A stretch of 61,002 nt of DNA from Actinomycetes bacterium (GTDB lineage Bacteria; Actinomycetota; Acidimicrobiia; Acidimicrobiales; Ilumatobacteraceae): positions 1 to 61,002 of the forward strand of contig JANYCT010000056.1 of assembly GCA_025360105.1 (NCBI GenBank), in the 5' to 3' direction. Under the pieces are notes generated by a model that saw nothing but the letters and a program-made list of their open reading frames with translations, had not been told where the DNA came from and made no database searches. Shown piece after piece: positions 1 through 8,532 of this stretch. Numbering within the stretch: the first letter of the stretch is position 1; every line of letters begins with the position of its first letter. The position numbers and the translations under genes are program-made.

Positions 1-1
1 G

Positions 2-154
2 CCGGAGGGTACGGAGATGGTGATGCCTGGTGACAATGTGTCGATGACGGTGGAGTTGGGTAAGCCGATCGCGATGGATGAGGGCTTGCGTTTCGCTATT
101 CGTGAGGGTGGCCGTACTGTTGGCGCCGGCCGCGTCGTCAAGATCTTGAAGTGA
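2..154 (+). CDS. tuf: elongation factor Tu, C-terminal end (partial)
   Basis: The window opens inside this gene; only the last 50 codons are present. They match the end of the third beta-barrel domain of EF-Tu: a PGDN turn, an ELGKPIAM-like strand, then [14 protein letters not shown] and a VVKILK terminus. EF-Tu brings aminoacyl-tRNA to the ribosome as a GTP complex. The GTPase domain lies off the left edge. It ends 11 bases before rpsJ, so rpsJ is probably cotranscribed with the str operon. The identification is secure although partial. Confidence 0.97.
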   Translation, partial: PEGTEMVMPGDNVSMTVELGKPIAMDEGLRFAIREGGRTVGAGRVVKILK

Positions 155-165
155 GCTGAACGACC

Positions 166-480
166 ATGACACAGAGCATCCGCATTCGTATCAAGGCGTT
201 TGATCACGAGATCATCGACCAGTCCACCAAGAAGATCGTCGAGACAGTCACGCGCACGTCGGCCACCATTCGCGGTCCCATTCCGTTGCCGACCGACAAG
301 CACCGTTACACGGTCATCCGCGGACCCCACATCGACAAGGACTCACGCGAGCACTTCGAAATGCGCGTCCACAAGCGTTTGATCGACATCATCGATCCGA
401 ACCCGAAGACCATCGACAGCCTGCAGCGCATCGAGTTGCCCGCTGGCGTCGACATCGAGATCAAGATTCAGGGCAGCTGA
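166..480 (+). CDS. rpsJ: 30S ribosomal protein S10
   Basis: S10 sits in the 30S head and also acts as NusE in antitermination. The 104-residue product has the family's full length and its landmarks: an [10 protein letters not shown] opening, RGPIPLPT near residue 37, the HFEMRVHKR segment and an [11 protein letters not shown] end. In most bacteria S10 is the first gene of the S10 operon, directly before rplC. Here it follows tuf by 11 bases and is closed by its own terminator, and rplC starts about 8.1 kb further on. It therefore behaves as the last gene of the str operon. Confidence 0.98.
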   Translation: MTQSIRIRIKAFDHEIIDQSTKKIVETVTRTSATIRGPIPLPTDKHRYTVIRGPHIDKDSREHFEMRVHKRLIDIIDPNPKTIDSLQRIELPAGVDIEIKIQGS

Positions 481-496
481 GTTCGGCTACCGAAGT

Positions 497-536
497 AACG
501 AACAAGGGCGACCCTTCGGGGCCGCCCTTGTTCGTT
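497..536 (+). terminator. Rho-independent terminator after rpsJ
   Basis: A perfect 14-bp stem pairs 497-510 with 523-536 around a 12-base C/G-rich loop. It starts 16 bases after the rpsJ stop. The T run is short (two Ts inside the stem end, then TACA), as is common in high-GC actinobacteria. It would end the tuf-rpsJ transcript and separate rpsJ from the genes to its right. Confidence 0.85.
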
Positions 537-631
537 TACAGCCCTACGCTCGCTCGCCCAGTATGTGAGAATTCGGTAAGTTTGGGTCCACCCGCGCCCA
601 CTGGTGACCGTGTGCGGGATAAGAAACTCAC

Positions 632-1885
632 ATGACTCAAACGTTTGATCCGCCACAGTCCCCAGACGAGTCGTCTCACTCGTGGTCGCTTTCGCCCACT
701 GCGCCGTTGCCCCCCACACCGCCTTCGATGCCGACATCGGCGCCGATGTCATCGGTGGTCGTCGAGACCGTTCCGCCGGGGCGCCGGAGCCGACGTGATC
801 GGCGCACTGCCGGTGCCCTCCTCGCGGTGCTCTTGCTCGCCGGCGCAACTGTGACCGGGGCAAAGCTTGCGTCGTCGGGTACGACCACGACCACCACGGG
901 TGTAAATGGCTCGACCTCGACCTCGTCGTCTGCGTCTGCCCCCGCCGGGAGCCGACCAGCGGCACTCGACCAGAGCCTCGACGTAGCCAAGGTGGTGTCG
1001 ATCATCGGCCCGTCGGTCGTGAAGGTTTCCGTCGACATCAGCGGTGCGAGCGGCAACGGTGAGGGTGTCGGCACCGGCATCATCATCTCGGCCGACGGCG
1101 AGATCGTGACGAACGCCCATGTCGTGCTCGATGAAACTGCGGTTCGGGTCCTGCTTCCCGGATCCACCGAACCAATCTCAGCCGAGGTCGTCGGCACCGA
1201 CCCCGGCAACGACCTTGCGCTGTTGCGGGTGAAGGCAACCGGACTGCCTGTCGCGAAGTTTGCTGCGGACGACAGTGCCATTGTCGGCGATCAGGTCGTG
1301 GCGATGGGTTTCGCGCTCGACCTGCCGGGTGAGGCTTCGGTCACCGCGGGCATCATCTCGGCGACGAGTCGCACGATGCTCACCGAGAACGGTGCGCTCA
1401 ATGGGCTCCTCCAAACTGATGCGGCAATTTCGTCGGGCAACTCGGGTGGTCCGCTGCTGAACGCCGCTGGTCAGGTGATCGGCATCAATACCGCCGTCGC
1501 CCGGGCGAGCGGATCGAACACCGCCAGCAATATCGGCTTTGCGATCTCGTCGAAGGAAATTCAAAAAGTCGTTGGCCAGTTGCGTACCGCCAAGGGCGGC
1601 ACCGCTCGCAGTGAGGGTTACCTCGGCGTTGGCGTGGAAGACCGCCGCGACGGAGGACGCGGTGCGATCGTGTCGCAGGTACAGCCCGGATCGCCGGCGG
1701 CCAAACTCGGCCTCCAAGAGGGCGATATCGTGCGCAAGGTGGACGGCGATGTGATCGATGGCCAGGCAGGTTTGATCGCTGCGATTCGCGATTTGTCGCC
1801 GGGTGACACCGTGCAAATCGAATACGTGCGTGACGCCAAGACCGTGACCGGCAGCGTGGTGCTGGCCGAACGCCCGAAGAACTGA
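632..1885 (+). CDS. membrane-anchored HtrA-type serine protease with PDZ domain
   Basis: This is a trypsin-fold S1C protease, probably acting in envelope protein quality control. A Pro/Ser/Thr-rich cytoplasmic stretch (1-50) and an RRSRRDRR patch precede one membrane segment at about 59-80. A Ser/Thr-rich linker follows. The catalytic triad reads H163 (NAHVV), D194 (GNDLALL) and S271 (SGNSGGP), and a PDZ domain covers about 330-412. The 417-residue length fits actinobacterial PepD/HtrA proteins. A TAAGAA hexamer lies 6 bases before the ATG and could be a leaderless -10, although its last base is not T. The next gene is a close paralogue. Confidence 0.93.
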   Translation: MTQTFDPPQSPDESSHSWSLSPTAPLPPTPPSMPTSAPMSSVVVETVPPGRRSRRDRRTAGALLAVLLLAGATVTGAKLASSGTTTTTTGVNGSTSTSSSASAPAGSRPAALDQSLDVAKVVSIIGPSVVKVSVDISGASGNGEGVGTGIIISADGEIVTNAHVVLDETAVRVLLPGSTEPISAEVVGTDPGNDLALLRVKATGLPVAKFAADDSAIVGDQVVAMGFALDLPGEASVTAGIISATSRTMLTENGALNGLLQTDAAISSGNSGGPLLNAAGQVIGINTAVARASGSNTASNIGFAISSKEIQKVVGQLRTAKGGTARSEGYLGVGVEDRRDGGRGAIVSQVQPGSPAAKLGLQEGDIVRKVDGDVIDGQAGLIAAIRDLSPGDTVQIEYVRDAKTVTGSVVLAERPKN

Positions 1886-1964
1886 CATCATCCGCTGAGC
1901 CGGCGTCGACTCAATGTTTTGTCTGCGCCGAGCACTTTGCCGCTCAGAACGCTAGACATATTCA

Positions 1965-3161
1965 ATGTCGCCCCTGCCTCCGCCTCAGCTGTACGACGGG
2001 TGCTCCTCGTTTCCCCCTCCTGCACCACCGTCGCCGCCCGATGCGCGGCTGGGCCGATGGCGACGGCCGATCAAACACAACGGGGTGCTGTGGGTCGTTG
2101 CATTGCTGTGCACGGCGTGGGCGGCTGGTCTGCTCGGCGTGTATGTCGGTGCTCGGATCGAGAAGAACCAGCCGTCGGCGGTCTACCGCAACTCCGTGCA
2201 GCCGGTGGTGCTGGGTACATCACGCGATTCGGTGTTCGACAAACGCCTGGATGTGGCGGCAGTGACCGCCCGACTGCGTCCGAGTGTTGTGACGGTATCG
2301 AGTGACATCAGTGAGAAGGGGCAAGCGGGTGAGGGTGTAGGGACGGGCATCGTGCTCACCGCCGATGGTCAGATCCTCACCAACGCCCACGTGGTCGAAG
2401 GCGCAACGCAGGTTCGTGTGCGGCTGTTCGGCGAGCGAAACCCACGTTCGGCAAAAATCCTGGCGAGCGACGCAAGCCACGACCTCGCGCTGTTGGCGGT
2501 GGATGTCACCGGGCTCACGCCGGCCACTTTCGCTGAACCCACGAACGTCCGCGTCGGCGACGAGGTATTGGCCATCGGCTACGCCCTCGACCTCGACGGT
2601 GAAGCGAGTGTCACGTTGGGAATCGTGAGCGCGCTCGACCGCACCATCCTCACTGCATCCGGCGCCCTCGACGGCATGATCCAGACGGACGCGGCGATCT
2701 CGTCGGGAAATTCGGGTGGCCCACTCGTGAACTCCGCCGGTGAGGTGGTGGGAGTCAACACCGCCGTTGCCCGGAGTGATGCAACCAACACCGCGAGCAA
2801 CATTGGGTTCTCCATATCCAACGCTCACGTGCTCCCCGAGATCGAGGTATTGCGGGCCAAGGCCGGGGGAGTGGACAAGCCCGAAGGATTCCTCGGTGTC
2901 GGGCTTGCCGAGCGCACCGACGGTGGCCGTGGAGCGCTGGTCACGACGATCAACGCCGGCTCGCCAGCCGAAAAGGCCGGGATCAAGAGCAACGACATCA
3001 TCGTTCAAGTCGGCGGCATCGATGTCGACGGCTCCGCCGGAGTGATCGCCGCGGTGCGAAATCACACGCCTGGCGACGACATCGCTGTCGTGGTCGAGCG
3101 CAATGGCGCTCGACAGAACTTTACAGTCACTCTCGTCGGCAGGCCTGTCACAACAGGCTGA
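1965..3161 (+). CDS. membrane-anchored HtrA-type serine protease, tandem paralogue
   Basis: This gene has the same architecture as its left neighbour: a Pro-rich N-terminus, one membrane segment at about 40-62, a protease domain and a C-terminal PDZ domain. The triad is H142, D173 and S250 (SGNSGGP). Long identical stretches shared by the two proteins, such as GEGVGTGI, TDAAISSGNSGGP and the NTASNIGF region, point to tandem duplication. The linker after the membrane segment is not Ser/Thr-rich as in the first copy, so the two may differ in partner or anchoring. The gap between the genes is 79 bases. The start is the ATG before the Pro-rich segment; no clear Shine-Dalgarno is seen. Confidence 0.92.
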   Translation: MSPLPPPQLYDGCSSFPPPAPPSPPDARLGRWRRPIKHNGVLWVVALLCTAWAAGLLGVYVGARIEKNQPSAVYRNSVQPVVLGTSRDSVFDKRLDVAAVTARLRPSVVTVSSDISEKGQAGEGVGTGIVLTADGQILTNAHVVEGATQVRVRLFGERNPRSAKILASDASHDLALLAVDVTGLTPATFAEPTNVRVGDEVLAIGYALDLDGEASVTLGIVSALDRTILTASGALDGMIQTDAAISSGNSGGPLVNSAGEVVGVNTAVARSDATNTASNIGFSISNAHVLPEIEVLRAKAGGVDKPEGFLGVGLAERTDGGRGALVTTINAGSPAEKAGIKSNDIIVQVGGIDVDGSAGVIAAVRNHTPGDDIAVVVERNGARQNFTVTLVGRPVTTG

Positions 3162-3181
3162 TCAATTCGCGATGATGGCGG

Positions 3182-3997
3182 TCAGCGTGACGCGTGAATA
3201 AGCGGGAAGCGCTCATCATCGAGCGGCCCGCCCACCGACGCTGGTTCTACTTCGAACGGGGGTGAGTGCAGCCACGGTCGGAGCGCGAAAACGGCGTCGT
3301 CGCCGACGTAGCGCACGCTGAGGGCGCGGCGTCGATGTTGGGTGAGTCCGGCGGTGCCGGGGGCTGCATGCAATGTGCGGTAGTGGAACGCCAACACATC
3401 ACCGGGGTTGATGTCGAACGAGACGATGCGGTGCTGGGCAAGCTCTGCTTCGATGTCAGGCACGAGTTCAAACCCGTGCACTGCCGCGGCATAGGGCGTT
3501 GCATCGATGAACTTGCGCGGAACAAAACGACGCTGCCATCGGTGCGAACCGACCAAAAACCGTAGGCCCGCGGCAGCTGGCACCGGATCGAGCGAGATCC
3601 ACATGCTCACGTTCTGTACGCCGTCGATGCAGTAGTACGGATCGTCGTGGTGCCACGGCGTGATCTCGGTGGTACCGGGCTCTTTGACGAGGAGGTGTTC
3701 GTGGAAGAAGCGGACGGTGTCGCTGCGCATCAGCGACCGGGCTGCAACCGGCAGCGCGGACTCGAGCGCGACTCGTCGGTATGCGTCGATCCGTTGCCAG
3801 TTCACGTAGTCGCCAAAGAATCGACCGGTACCGCCGTCGGGGGTGTAGTCGCTGGCCCACGCACTCGGATCGGCCAGATTCTGCTCGACCGCCTCTGCCA
3901 GTTCGCCGAGTTGCGCGGGGCCGATTGCGCCGCGAAGCACCGCAACGCCTTCGCTCTGAAACTGTTCCACGACTGCGGTCGTCACGCTCTCCGCCAT
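3182..3997 (-). CDS. phytanoyl-CoA dioxygenase (PhyH) family protein
   Basis: This is a 271-residue Fe(II)/2-oxoglutarate dioxygenase-like protein. The iron-binding facial triad appears as H116-x-D118 in the PWHHDDPYY segment and H210 in the RTLHAAPG segment. R224 or R229 could bind 2-oxoglutarate. Family members hydroxylate lipids, compatible solutes or natural products; the substrate cannot be told here. It converges on the second HtrA gene (20-base gap) and diverges from the methyltransferase. A TACGAT hexamer ends 6 bases upstream of the ATG, so the mRNA is probably leaderless. Confidence 0.88.
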   Translation of the reverse strand: MAESVTTAVVEQFQSEGVAVLRGAIGPAQLGELAEAVEQNLADPSAWASDYTPDGGTGRFFGDYVNWQRIDAYRRVALESALPVAARSLMRSDTVRFFHEHLLVKEPGTTEITPWHHDDPYYCIDGVQNVSMWISLDPVPAAAGLRFLVGSHRWQRRFVPRKFIDATPYAAAVHGFELVPDIEAELAQHRIVSFDINPGDVLAFHYRTLHAAPGTAGLTQHRRRALSVRYVGDDAVFALRPWLHSPPFEVEPASVGGPLDDERFPLIHASR

Positions 3998-4003
3998 GTG
4001 TGA

Positions 4004-4009
4004 ATCGTA
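4004..4009 (-). promoter_or_regulatory. -10 box of a probable leaderless promoter (PhyH gene)
   Basis: TACGAT on the minus strand with 6 bases to the ATG. This spacing would put the transcription start at or next to the start codon. No good -35 is visible. Confidence 0.5.
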
Positions 4010-4029
4010 TGCCTTGCATGAGGCGGCCG

Positions 4030-4035
4030 TAGGAT
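4030..4035 (+). promoter_or_regulatory. -10 box of a probable leaderless promoter (methyltransferase)
   Basis: TAGGAT, then 7 bases, then GTG at 4043. This spacing favours 4043 over the in-frame ATG at 4034, which lies inside the box itself. Confidence 0.5.
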
Positions 4036-4042
4036 GCTCGCC

Positions 4043-4693
4043 GTGTCAGAAGCCGCCACGCCCGATTTCTCTCGCGCCGCCGTCGTGTCGCCCCGCTGGG
4101 TCACATGGCGTGAACACACCGACATCGCAGCCTATGACGAACGGTTCGACCGTCTGTCAGTTGCTGGACATCATGTTCACGGCGAAGCCGAGTTCATCGC
4201 CGGGTATGCGCCGCGAACGGTACTGGATGCCGGCTGTGGCACTGGCCGCATCGCGATCGAACTCGCTCGGCGTGGCGTTGATGTCGTCGGCGTCGACCTC
4301 GACGCCGACATGATCGATGCCGCGCGCCGGAAGGCCCCGCACATGGATTGGTTGGTCGACGATCTGGCCAGAATGCAGCTCGCCCACCGCTTCGACCTGA
4401 TCGCGATGCCCGGCAACGTGATGATATTTTGTCGGCCCGATGACCGCCGCCTCATCGTGCACAATCTTGCACAGCACCTCGAGCCGAGTGGTCTGCTCGT
4501 TGCAGGCTTCAGCCTCGAGCGCGACGGCTATACGCTCGCGCAGTGGGACACTCATTGCACCGCCAGCGGGCTCACGCTCGTCGATCGTTTCGCCACATGG
4601 GACCGCGACCCATATGTAGACAATGGTGCATACCACGTGTCGGTGTATCGCGCGTTGGTGCAACCGGTGGCGCAGGAGTCGTCCGTTCGGTAG
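4043..4693 (+). CDS. class I SAM-dependent methyltransferase
   Basis: The SAM-binding motif I is clear (VLDAGCGTGRIAIELA) and is followed by the acidic GVDLDADM strand end. Together they define a Rossmann-fold methyltransferase of about 216 residues. A post-motif segment with LIAMPGNVMIF and a C-terminal beta-hairpin region fit small-molecule methyltransferases of the Methyltransf_25 type. The acceptor substrate is unknown. The start is placed at GTG 4043 because a TAGGAT box lies 7 bases upstream; ATG 4034 would add three residues. It diverges from the PhyH gene, and the hydrolase gene follows 35 bases later. Confidence 0.88.
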   Translation: MSEAATPDFSRAAVVSPRWVTWREHTDIAAYDERFDRLSVAGHHVHGEAEFIAGYAPRTVLDAGCGTGRIAIELARRGVDVVGVDLDADMIDAARRKAPHMDWLVDDLARMQLAHRFDLIAMPGNVMIFCRPDDRRLIVHNLAQHLEPSGLLVAGFSLERDGYTLAQWDTHCTASGLTLVDRFATWDRDPYVDNGAYHVSVYRALVQPVAQESSVR

Positions 4694-4716
4694 TCGGTAC
4701 GTGACGTGGCGAGACA

Positions 4717-4722
4717 TAGTCT
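4717..4722 (+). promoter_or_regulatory. -10 box of a probable leaderless promoter (hydrolase)
   Basis: TAGTCT followed by 6 bases and then ATG 4729. It has the same geometry as the other leaderless candidates in the window. Confidence 0.45.
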
Positions 4723-4728
4723 CCGACC

Positions 4729-5925
4729 ATGCAGGAGCTCGATGCGCATCTCGGTGGCCGTCGTCCATTCGGACTCAACTACTGGCCGTTGGAGCAGGAC
4801 AACCCGGGAGTCGACGTACAGCGTGAGTCGATTCGTTTGGTATCCCCGGACGGGGCGCTTGTTCGCGGCGTGTTGTGGACACCCCCCATCGGTACGCCGT
4901 GGAAGACAGCCGTGATTCTGAGTCACCCGCGTGGCGACTTCAGCGTGCACTATGCATGTCCCTTGCTGGCGGCAGCCGGGTACGCGGTACTGGGCTTCGG
5001 CACGCGGTACATGAACAACGACACCGACTGCCTCCACGAGTCGTGCATCATCGACGTCAAGACCGCTCACGATGAGATGAAACGGCGCGGTGCCGAGGCG
5101 GTTGTGCTGCTTGGCAACTCTGGTGGTGGTTCGCTGATGGCCATGGCCCAGGCGCAACTCGGCATCGGCGATGGTTGGATCGGGATGGCGGCTCATCCCG
5201 GTGAGGGGGTGTTCATGCTGCAGGTCATCGACCCGAGCGTCGTCGACGAGAATGATCCTTTTGCGACCATTCCCGAACTCGACATGTACAACCCCGACAA
5301 CGGCTGGCGCCCATGGCCTGAGCCGTGCGAGTTCGATCCCGAATGGGTGCTTGGTTATCGGGCGGCACAAATTGCGCGCGTGGCGCGCATCGATGCCATC
5401 GCGAAGGCATCGATTGCCGATGCGGAAGCGGCGGGGTCCCGACTCCGAGGCATCGACAAGGCCGACGCTGTGGCGTGGCGCGAGCAGCGCCGCCGCGCGG
5501 TCTTCACCAAGTACCTTACGATCTACCGCACCCTCGCCGATCCCGCGTATCTCGACCTGTCGATCGATCCTGACGAGCGATCACAGGGTTCGCTGTTTGC
5601 GTTTCCGGATCCGCTCGATGCCAACTACGGCCGAGGCGGCTTGGCGCGCACGATGACCGCACGCGGGTGGCTGAGCACTTGGTCAGGGTTGAGTAGCCAC
5701 GCCAAGCTCGCCGACACGATGCCGCACGTGACCGTGCCCACGATTCTGGTGCACCCAACGGCAGACACGGAGATTCGTATTCGCCAGGCCACTGAGATCG
5801 TCAATAACTCCGGTGCGGCCGACAAGACCTACGTGGAGTTAAAGGGTGCGCCGCACTATCTTGAGGGTCATCGACCCGAAGCGTTGGCCATTGTTGCCGA
5901 CTGGCTCGCCAAGCGGTTTCCGTGA
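4729..5925 (+). CDS. alpha/beta hydrolase
   Basis: This 398-residue protein has an alpha/beta hydrolase core: SHPRGD (65-70) as a likely oxyanion loop, the nucleophile elbow GNSGGG with S131, and a late His in an APHYLEGH segment near the C-terminus. A helical insertion of about 180 residues between the nucleophile and the final strands probably forms a cap. It resembles esterase/lipase-like hydrolases, but the substrate is unknown. The crotonase gene follows 10 bases after its stop, so the two are probably cotranscribed and may share an acyl-CoA or ester breakdown route. Confidence 0.82.
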   Translation: MQELDAHLGGRRPFGLNYWPLEQDNPGVDVQRESIRLVSPDGALVRGVLWTPPIGTPWKTAVILSHPRGDFSVHYACPLLAAAGYAVLGFGTRYMNNDTDCLHESCIIDVKTAHDEMKRRGAEAVVLLGNSGGGSLMAMAQAQLGIGDGWIGMAAHPGEGVFMLQVIDPSVVDENDPFATIPELDMYNPDNGWRPWPEPCEFDPEWVLGYRAAQIARVARIDAIAKASIADAEAAGSRLRGIDKADAVAWREQRRRAVFTKYLTIYRTLADPAYLDLSIDPDERSQGSLFAFPDPLDANYGRGGLARTMTARGWLSTWSGLSSHAKLADTMPHVTVPTILVHPTADTEIRIRQATEIVNNSGAADKTYVELKGAPHYLEGHRPEALAIVADWLAKRFP

Positions 5926-5935
5926 GGTGCACGAG

Positions 5936-6715
5936 ATGAGCAATGACACGATTCAGTTCGCCACCGACTCGTCCGTGGCCATCATCACCATCAACCGACC
6001 CGATGTGCGCAACGCCGTCGATGGTCCAACAGCGGCGTTGTTGGCCGATGCGTTCCGCCGCTTCGAGGCCGACGACGCGTTGATGGTTGCGGTGTTGACC
6101 GGGGCGAACGGTACCTTCTGCGCCGGCGCTGATCTGAAGGCAATCACCGCCGGGCGGGGCAACCGGGTCGAGGCCGATGTTGCGCTCGACGGCCCGATGG
6201 GTCCGTCGCGCATGCTGATCGACAAGCCGGTGATCGCTGCGGTCGAGGGCCACGCAGTGGCAGGTGGGCTGGAGCTTGCTGCGTGGTGCGACCTGCGTGT
6301 GGCTGCCACCGATGCGGTGTTCGGAGTGTTCTGTCGACGTTGGGGAGTGCCGCTGATCGATGGCGGCACCGTACGCCTGACCCGCCTGTTGGGCCACAGT
6401 CATGCGCTCGACCTGATCCTCACCGGTCGTGGTGTGAGCGGCGACGAGGCGGCGCGAATGGGCTTGGCCAACCGCTTGTGCGACCCCGGCCAAGCACTTC
6501 CGGCAGCACTGGTGCTAGCCCACCAGATTGCAGCGTTCCCGCAGGTCTGTTTGCGCGGCGACCGACGTAGCTCGTACGAGCAGTGGGACATGTCGGTCAA
6601 CGACGCGCTCGCCAACGAGACGCAAATTGGTTTGCAGGTCCTGATAAGTGGTGAGACGTTCGAGGGTGCGGCACGTTTCACTGCAGGCGAGGGCCGACAC
6701 GGCTCTGGGGTGTAG
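5936..6715 (+). CDS. enoyl-CoA hydratase/isomerase (crotonase) family protein
   Basis: This is a 259-residue crotonase-fold enzyme. The first oxyanion-hole motif is FCAGADLK (about 61-68), and the second Gly-rich segment lies in VEGHAVAGGLELA. These enzymes act on acyl-CoA thioesters (hydration, isomerisation or hydrolysis). In the RWGVPLIDGGT region the usual catalytic Glu is replaced by Asp or another residue, so the exact reaction is open. The start is ATG 5936, preceded by a GAGG Shine-Dalgarno. The longer in-frame start at 5846 would run into the hydrolase gene and is rejected. It converges on the HAD gene. Confidence 0.88.
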   Translation: MSNDTIQFATDSSVAIITINRPDVRNAVDGPTAALLADAFRRFEADDALMVAVLTGANGTFCAGADLKAITAGRGNRVEADVALDGPMGPSRMLIDKPVIAAVEGHAVAGGLELAAWCDLRVAATDAVFGVFCRRWGVPLIDGGTVRLTRLLGHSHALDLILTGRGVSGDEAARMGLANRLCDPGQALPAALVLAHQIAAFPQVCLRGDRRSSYEQWDMSVNDALANETQIGLQVLISGETFEGAARFTAGEGRHGSGV

Positions 6716-6758
6716 CCGACACGTGTGGATCCGGCGGTGTTGACTCCGCTGTAGTGAT

Positions 6759-7454
6759 TCAGCTGAGTATTCGTTCCAGCGTGGTGGCGAGCGCCTCGAG
6801 GCTGACGAGGATGGCGTCGGGATGGGCGTTTTCGGGCAGTTCCCGACTGTCGCGGTTCACCCAGATGGTCCGCCAACCCCGCGATGCTGGACCGATGATG
6901 TCGTTGACGATCGAGTCGCCGATGCTCACCAAGACCCTGCCACCGCAGACGGCGGCAACGTGGTCGTAGGCCAATGACGACGGCTTCTCTGCGCCGATGT
7001 CGTCAGCGAAGAAGGTGTGTTCGAACAGGCCCCCGAGGCCGATGCGTTCGGGGAAACTGTTGCCGTTGGTGAGGAGAACCAATCGGTAGTGCTCGCGGAG
7101 CGTACGAAGAACCGGCACGGTCTCGCGGTAGGGCCTGCACATTTCATATCGACGCCCGATGAAGAACTGGTTGACATGATCAACGAGTTCGGGTGCCGCG
7201 GTGACCCCGAGTTGGTCCAGCAACTGCACAAACGCGCGAACTCTGACGTCGTCGAGTCGCATCCCTGCGGACTCGGTCATGAGCCTGTTGCGAGCTGTTG
7301 TCATCTCGGTCACGGATGGGATCTGCGTGATCTCTACACCCGTGATGCGCGCAAGTTCGTGTCTGGTTTCGGCGAGTGCGCGGTCAAGCGCGGAACGAAA
7401 GTCCCACAGCGTCTGATCACCATCGAACACAAGGGTGGTCGAATCCGATGTCAC
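6759..7454 (-). CDS. HAD-superfamily hydrolase
   Basis: This 231-residue protein has all four HAD motifs: D11-x-D13 in VFDGDQTLWD, the motif II Thr in LLTNGNS, a motif III Lys in EKPSS, and GDSIVND as motif IV. An alpha-helical cap lies between motifs I and II, typical of subfamily I phosphatases and haloacid-dehalogenase-like enzymes. It is likely a small-molecule phosphatase of unknown substrate. The GTG start is supported by a TACCAT box 7 bases upstream. The next gene on the same strand begins beyond 7482, so it may sit behind the lipoprotein protease. Confidence 0.9.
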   Translation of the reverse strand: MTSDSTTLVFDGDQTLWDFRSALDRALAETRHELARITGVEITQIPSVTEMTTARNRLMTESAGMRLDDVRVRAFVQLLDQLGVTAAPELVDHVNQFFIGRRYEMCRPYRETVPVLRTLREHYRLVLLTNGNSFPERIGLGGLFEHTFFADDIGAEKPSSLAYDHVAAVCGGRVLVSIGDSIVNDIIGPASRGWRTIWVNRDSRELPENAHPDAILVSLEALATTLERILS

Positions 7455-7461
7455 AAAGGTG

Positions 7462-7467
7462 ATGGTA
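7462..7467 (-). promoter_or_regulatory. -10 box of a probable leaderless promoter (HAD hydrolase)
   Basis: TACCAT on the minus strand, 7 bases before the GTG start. It lies in the 27-base gap between the protease gene and the HAD gene. Confidence 0.5.
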
Positions 7468-7481
7468 GGTGGTGCACCAGT

Positions 7482-8213
7482 TCAACCCGCACACGGGCCG
7501 GGATCGATACCCACGGCCGGATCCACGCTTCGAGCACCTGCGATCAGCCGGGGAACAGCAGATGTACTCGATGCCCAGGCGCGGTTCTCTGTGCCCTGAC
7601 TCTTGGCGTAGAGCACACCAACGGCTGTCCCGGTAGGCCCCACGAGCACCGCACCTGAGTCACCGGGCTCGATGGTGACGGCCACCTGATAGCCGCTGCG
7701 GGTGACGGTGTTGACATGGTAGATATCGAGAATGCGAACCCTCACGGGCCGAGTGATGGCGAATGGCTGGGCAACTCCGGCACGGTTGCGGAAGACGATC
7801 GCGACGCCCCTGTCGTTTCCAGAGGCGGAACCGAGTGGTAGTTCCTGCAACGCATGGCCCGGTGTCGACAGCAGCGCCAGATCGTTGTTCGGGTCGATGG
7901 CAACGATGTGCGCGGTGATGGGATCGGCCACATTGGGTGAAGCCGGGCGCACGGTGATCGTGTGCGCACCAGCGACCACATGCGCCGCGGTGAGCACAAA
8001 ACCGCCTTCGATGACGGCTCCAGCGCCGCGGGTGGGTTCGCTGGCGCACCCCGTGGCTCGGATGTCGACCGCACTTGCGACGGCTGCGTCGTCGATGTCG
8101 GGACGTGGTTCGGTGGTCAACGAGCGCGACCCGGTTGCGGCGCAGCCGATGAGCATTGCCGACGCAGCGACAAGGCCGGTGCGGGCAGCATTGCGCAACG
8201 CCCTGACCGTCAT
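7482..8213 (-). CDS. trypsin-like serine protease, predicted lipoprotein
   Basis: The 243-residue product starts with a lipoprotein signal peptide ending in a LIGC lipobox (C24). A compact trypsin fold follows, with H78 (TAAHVV), D111 (NNDLALL) and S186 in a GDSGA motif, where GDSGG is usual. There is no PDZ domain, so it differs from the two HtrA genes at the other end of the block. The start is ATG 8213, supported by TATATT 6 bases upstream. A longer reading frame reaches into rplC and is rejected. It diverges from the main ribosomal operon and probably acts outside the membrane. Confidence 0.88.
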   Translation of the reverse strand: MTVRALRNAARTGLVAASAMLIGCAATGSRSLTTEPRPDIDDAAVASAVDIRATGCASEPTRGAGAVIEGGFVLTAAHVVAGAHTITVRPASPNVADPITAHIVAIDPNNDLALLSTPGHALQELPLGSASGNDRGVAIVFRNRAGVAQPFAITRPVRVRILDIYHVNTVTRSGYQVAVTIEPGDSGAVLVGPTGTAVGVLYAKSQGTENRAWASSTSAVPRLIAGARSVDPAVGIDPGPCAG

Positions 8214-8219
8214 GGCCGA

Positions 8220-8225
8220 AATATA
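8220..8225 (-). promoter_or_regulatory. -10 box of a probable leaderless promoter (lipoprotein protease)
   Basis: TATATT on the minus strand, 6 bases before ATG 8213. It is the best consensus match among the leaderless candidates. Confidence 0.55.
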
Positions 8226-8503
8226 GCCAGAGCGGCATCGGCGAACACCAGCCACGCCAACCTGTGGCGGTCCGTGTGGAGATCCGTGTCGTGGTTGGCG
8301 AATGCTGACCACACAGAAAAGGCATGGCGAGGGTGTGGCATCGACATATTGGGCGGATAGCATTTCCCACTCGAACTCTGCGGGGTAATACTCCGCTGAA
8401 TTCAGTCGTTTGCAGCGCTCACGCGTTGTCGGCGGTGTAACTGAAGTCCGTGTGCGCCCGGCAGCATCTGCTGTTGGGAACCGCACGGCGACAATCGATC
8501 TCG

Positions 8504-8532
8504 ATGCTCCGTGGGCCACGCCCCCGGAGCAT
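8504..8532 (+). promoter_or_regulatory. hairpin in the rplC leader
   Basis: A perfect 8-bp stem pairs 8504-8511 with 8525-8532, with further G-C pairs possible inside the loop. A second short stem-loop (CCGGG, TTAC, CCCGG) lies about 30 bases before the rplC start. S10-type operons in other bacteria are autoregulated by L4 binding to a leader, so these hairpins are candidates for a comparable element; this is inference. Confidence 0.45.

Noticed and set aside
468-965. Minus-strand open frame of 165 codons
   Set aside because: It is a shadow across the rpsJ terminator and the HtrA Pro/Ser/Thr-rich start; composition is Arg/Ser-rich as expected for an antisense frame.
6716-6758. Terminator between the convergent crotonase and HAD genes
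   Set aside because: The 43-base gap has no stem of useful length.
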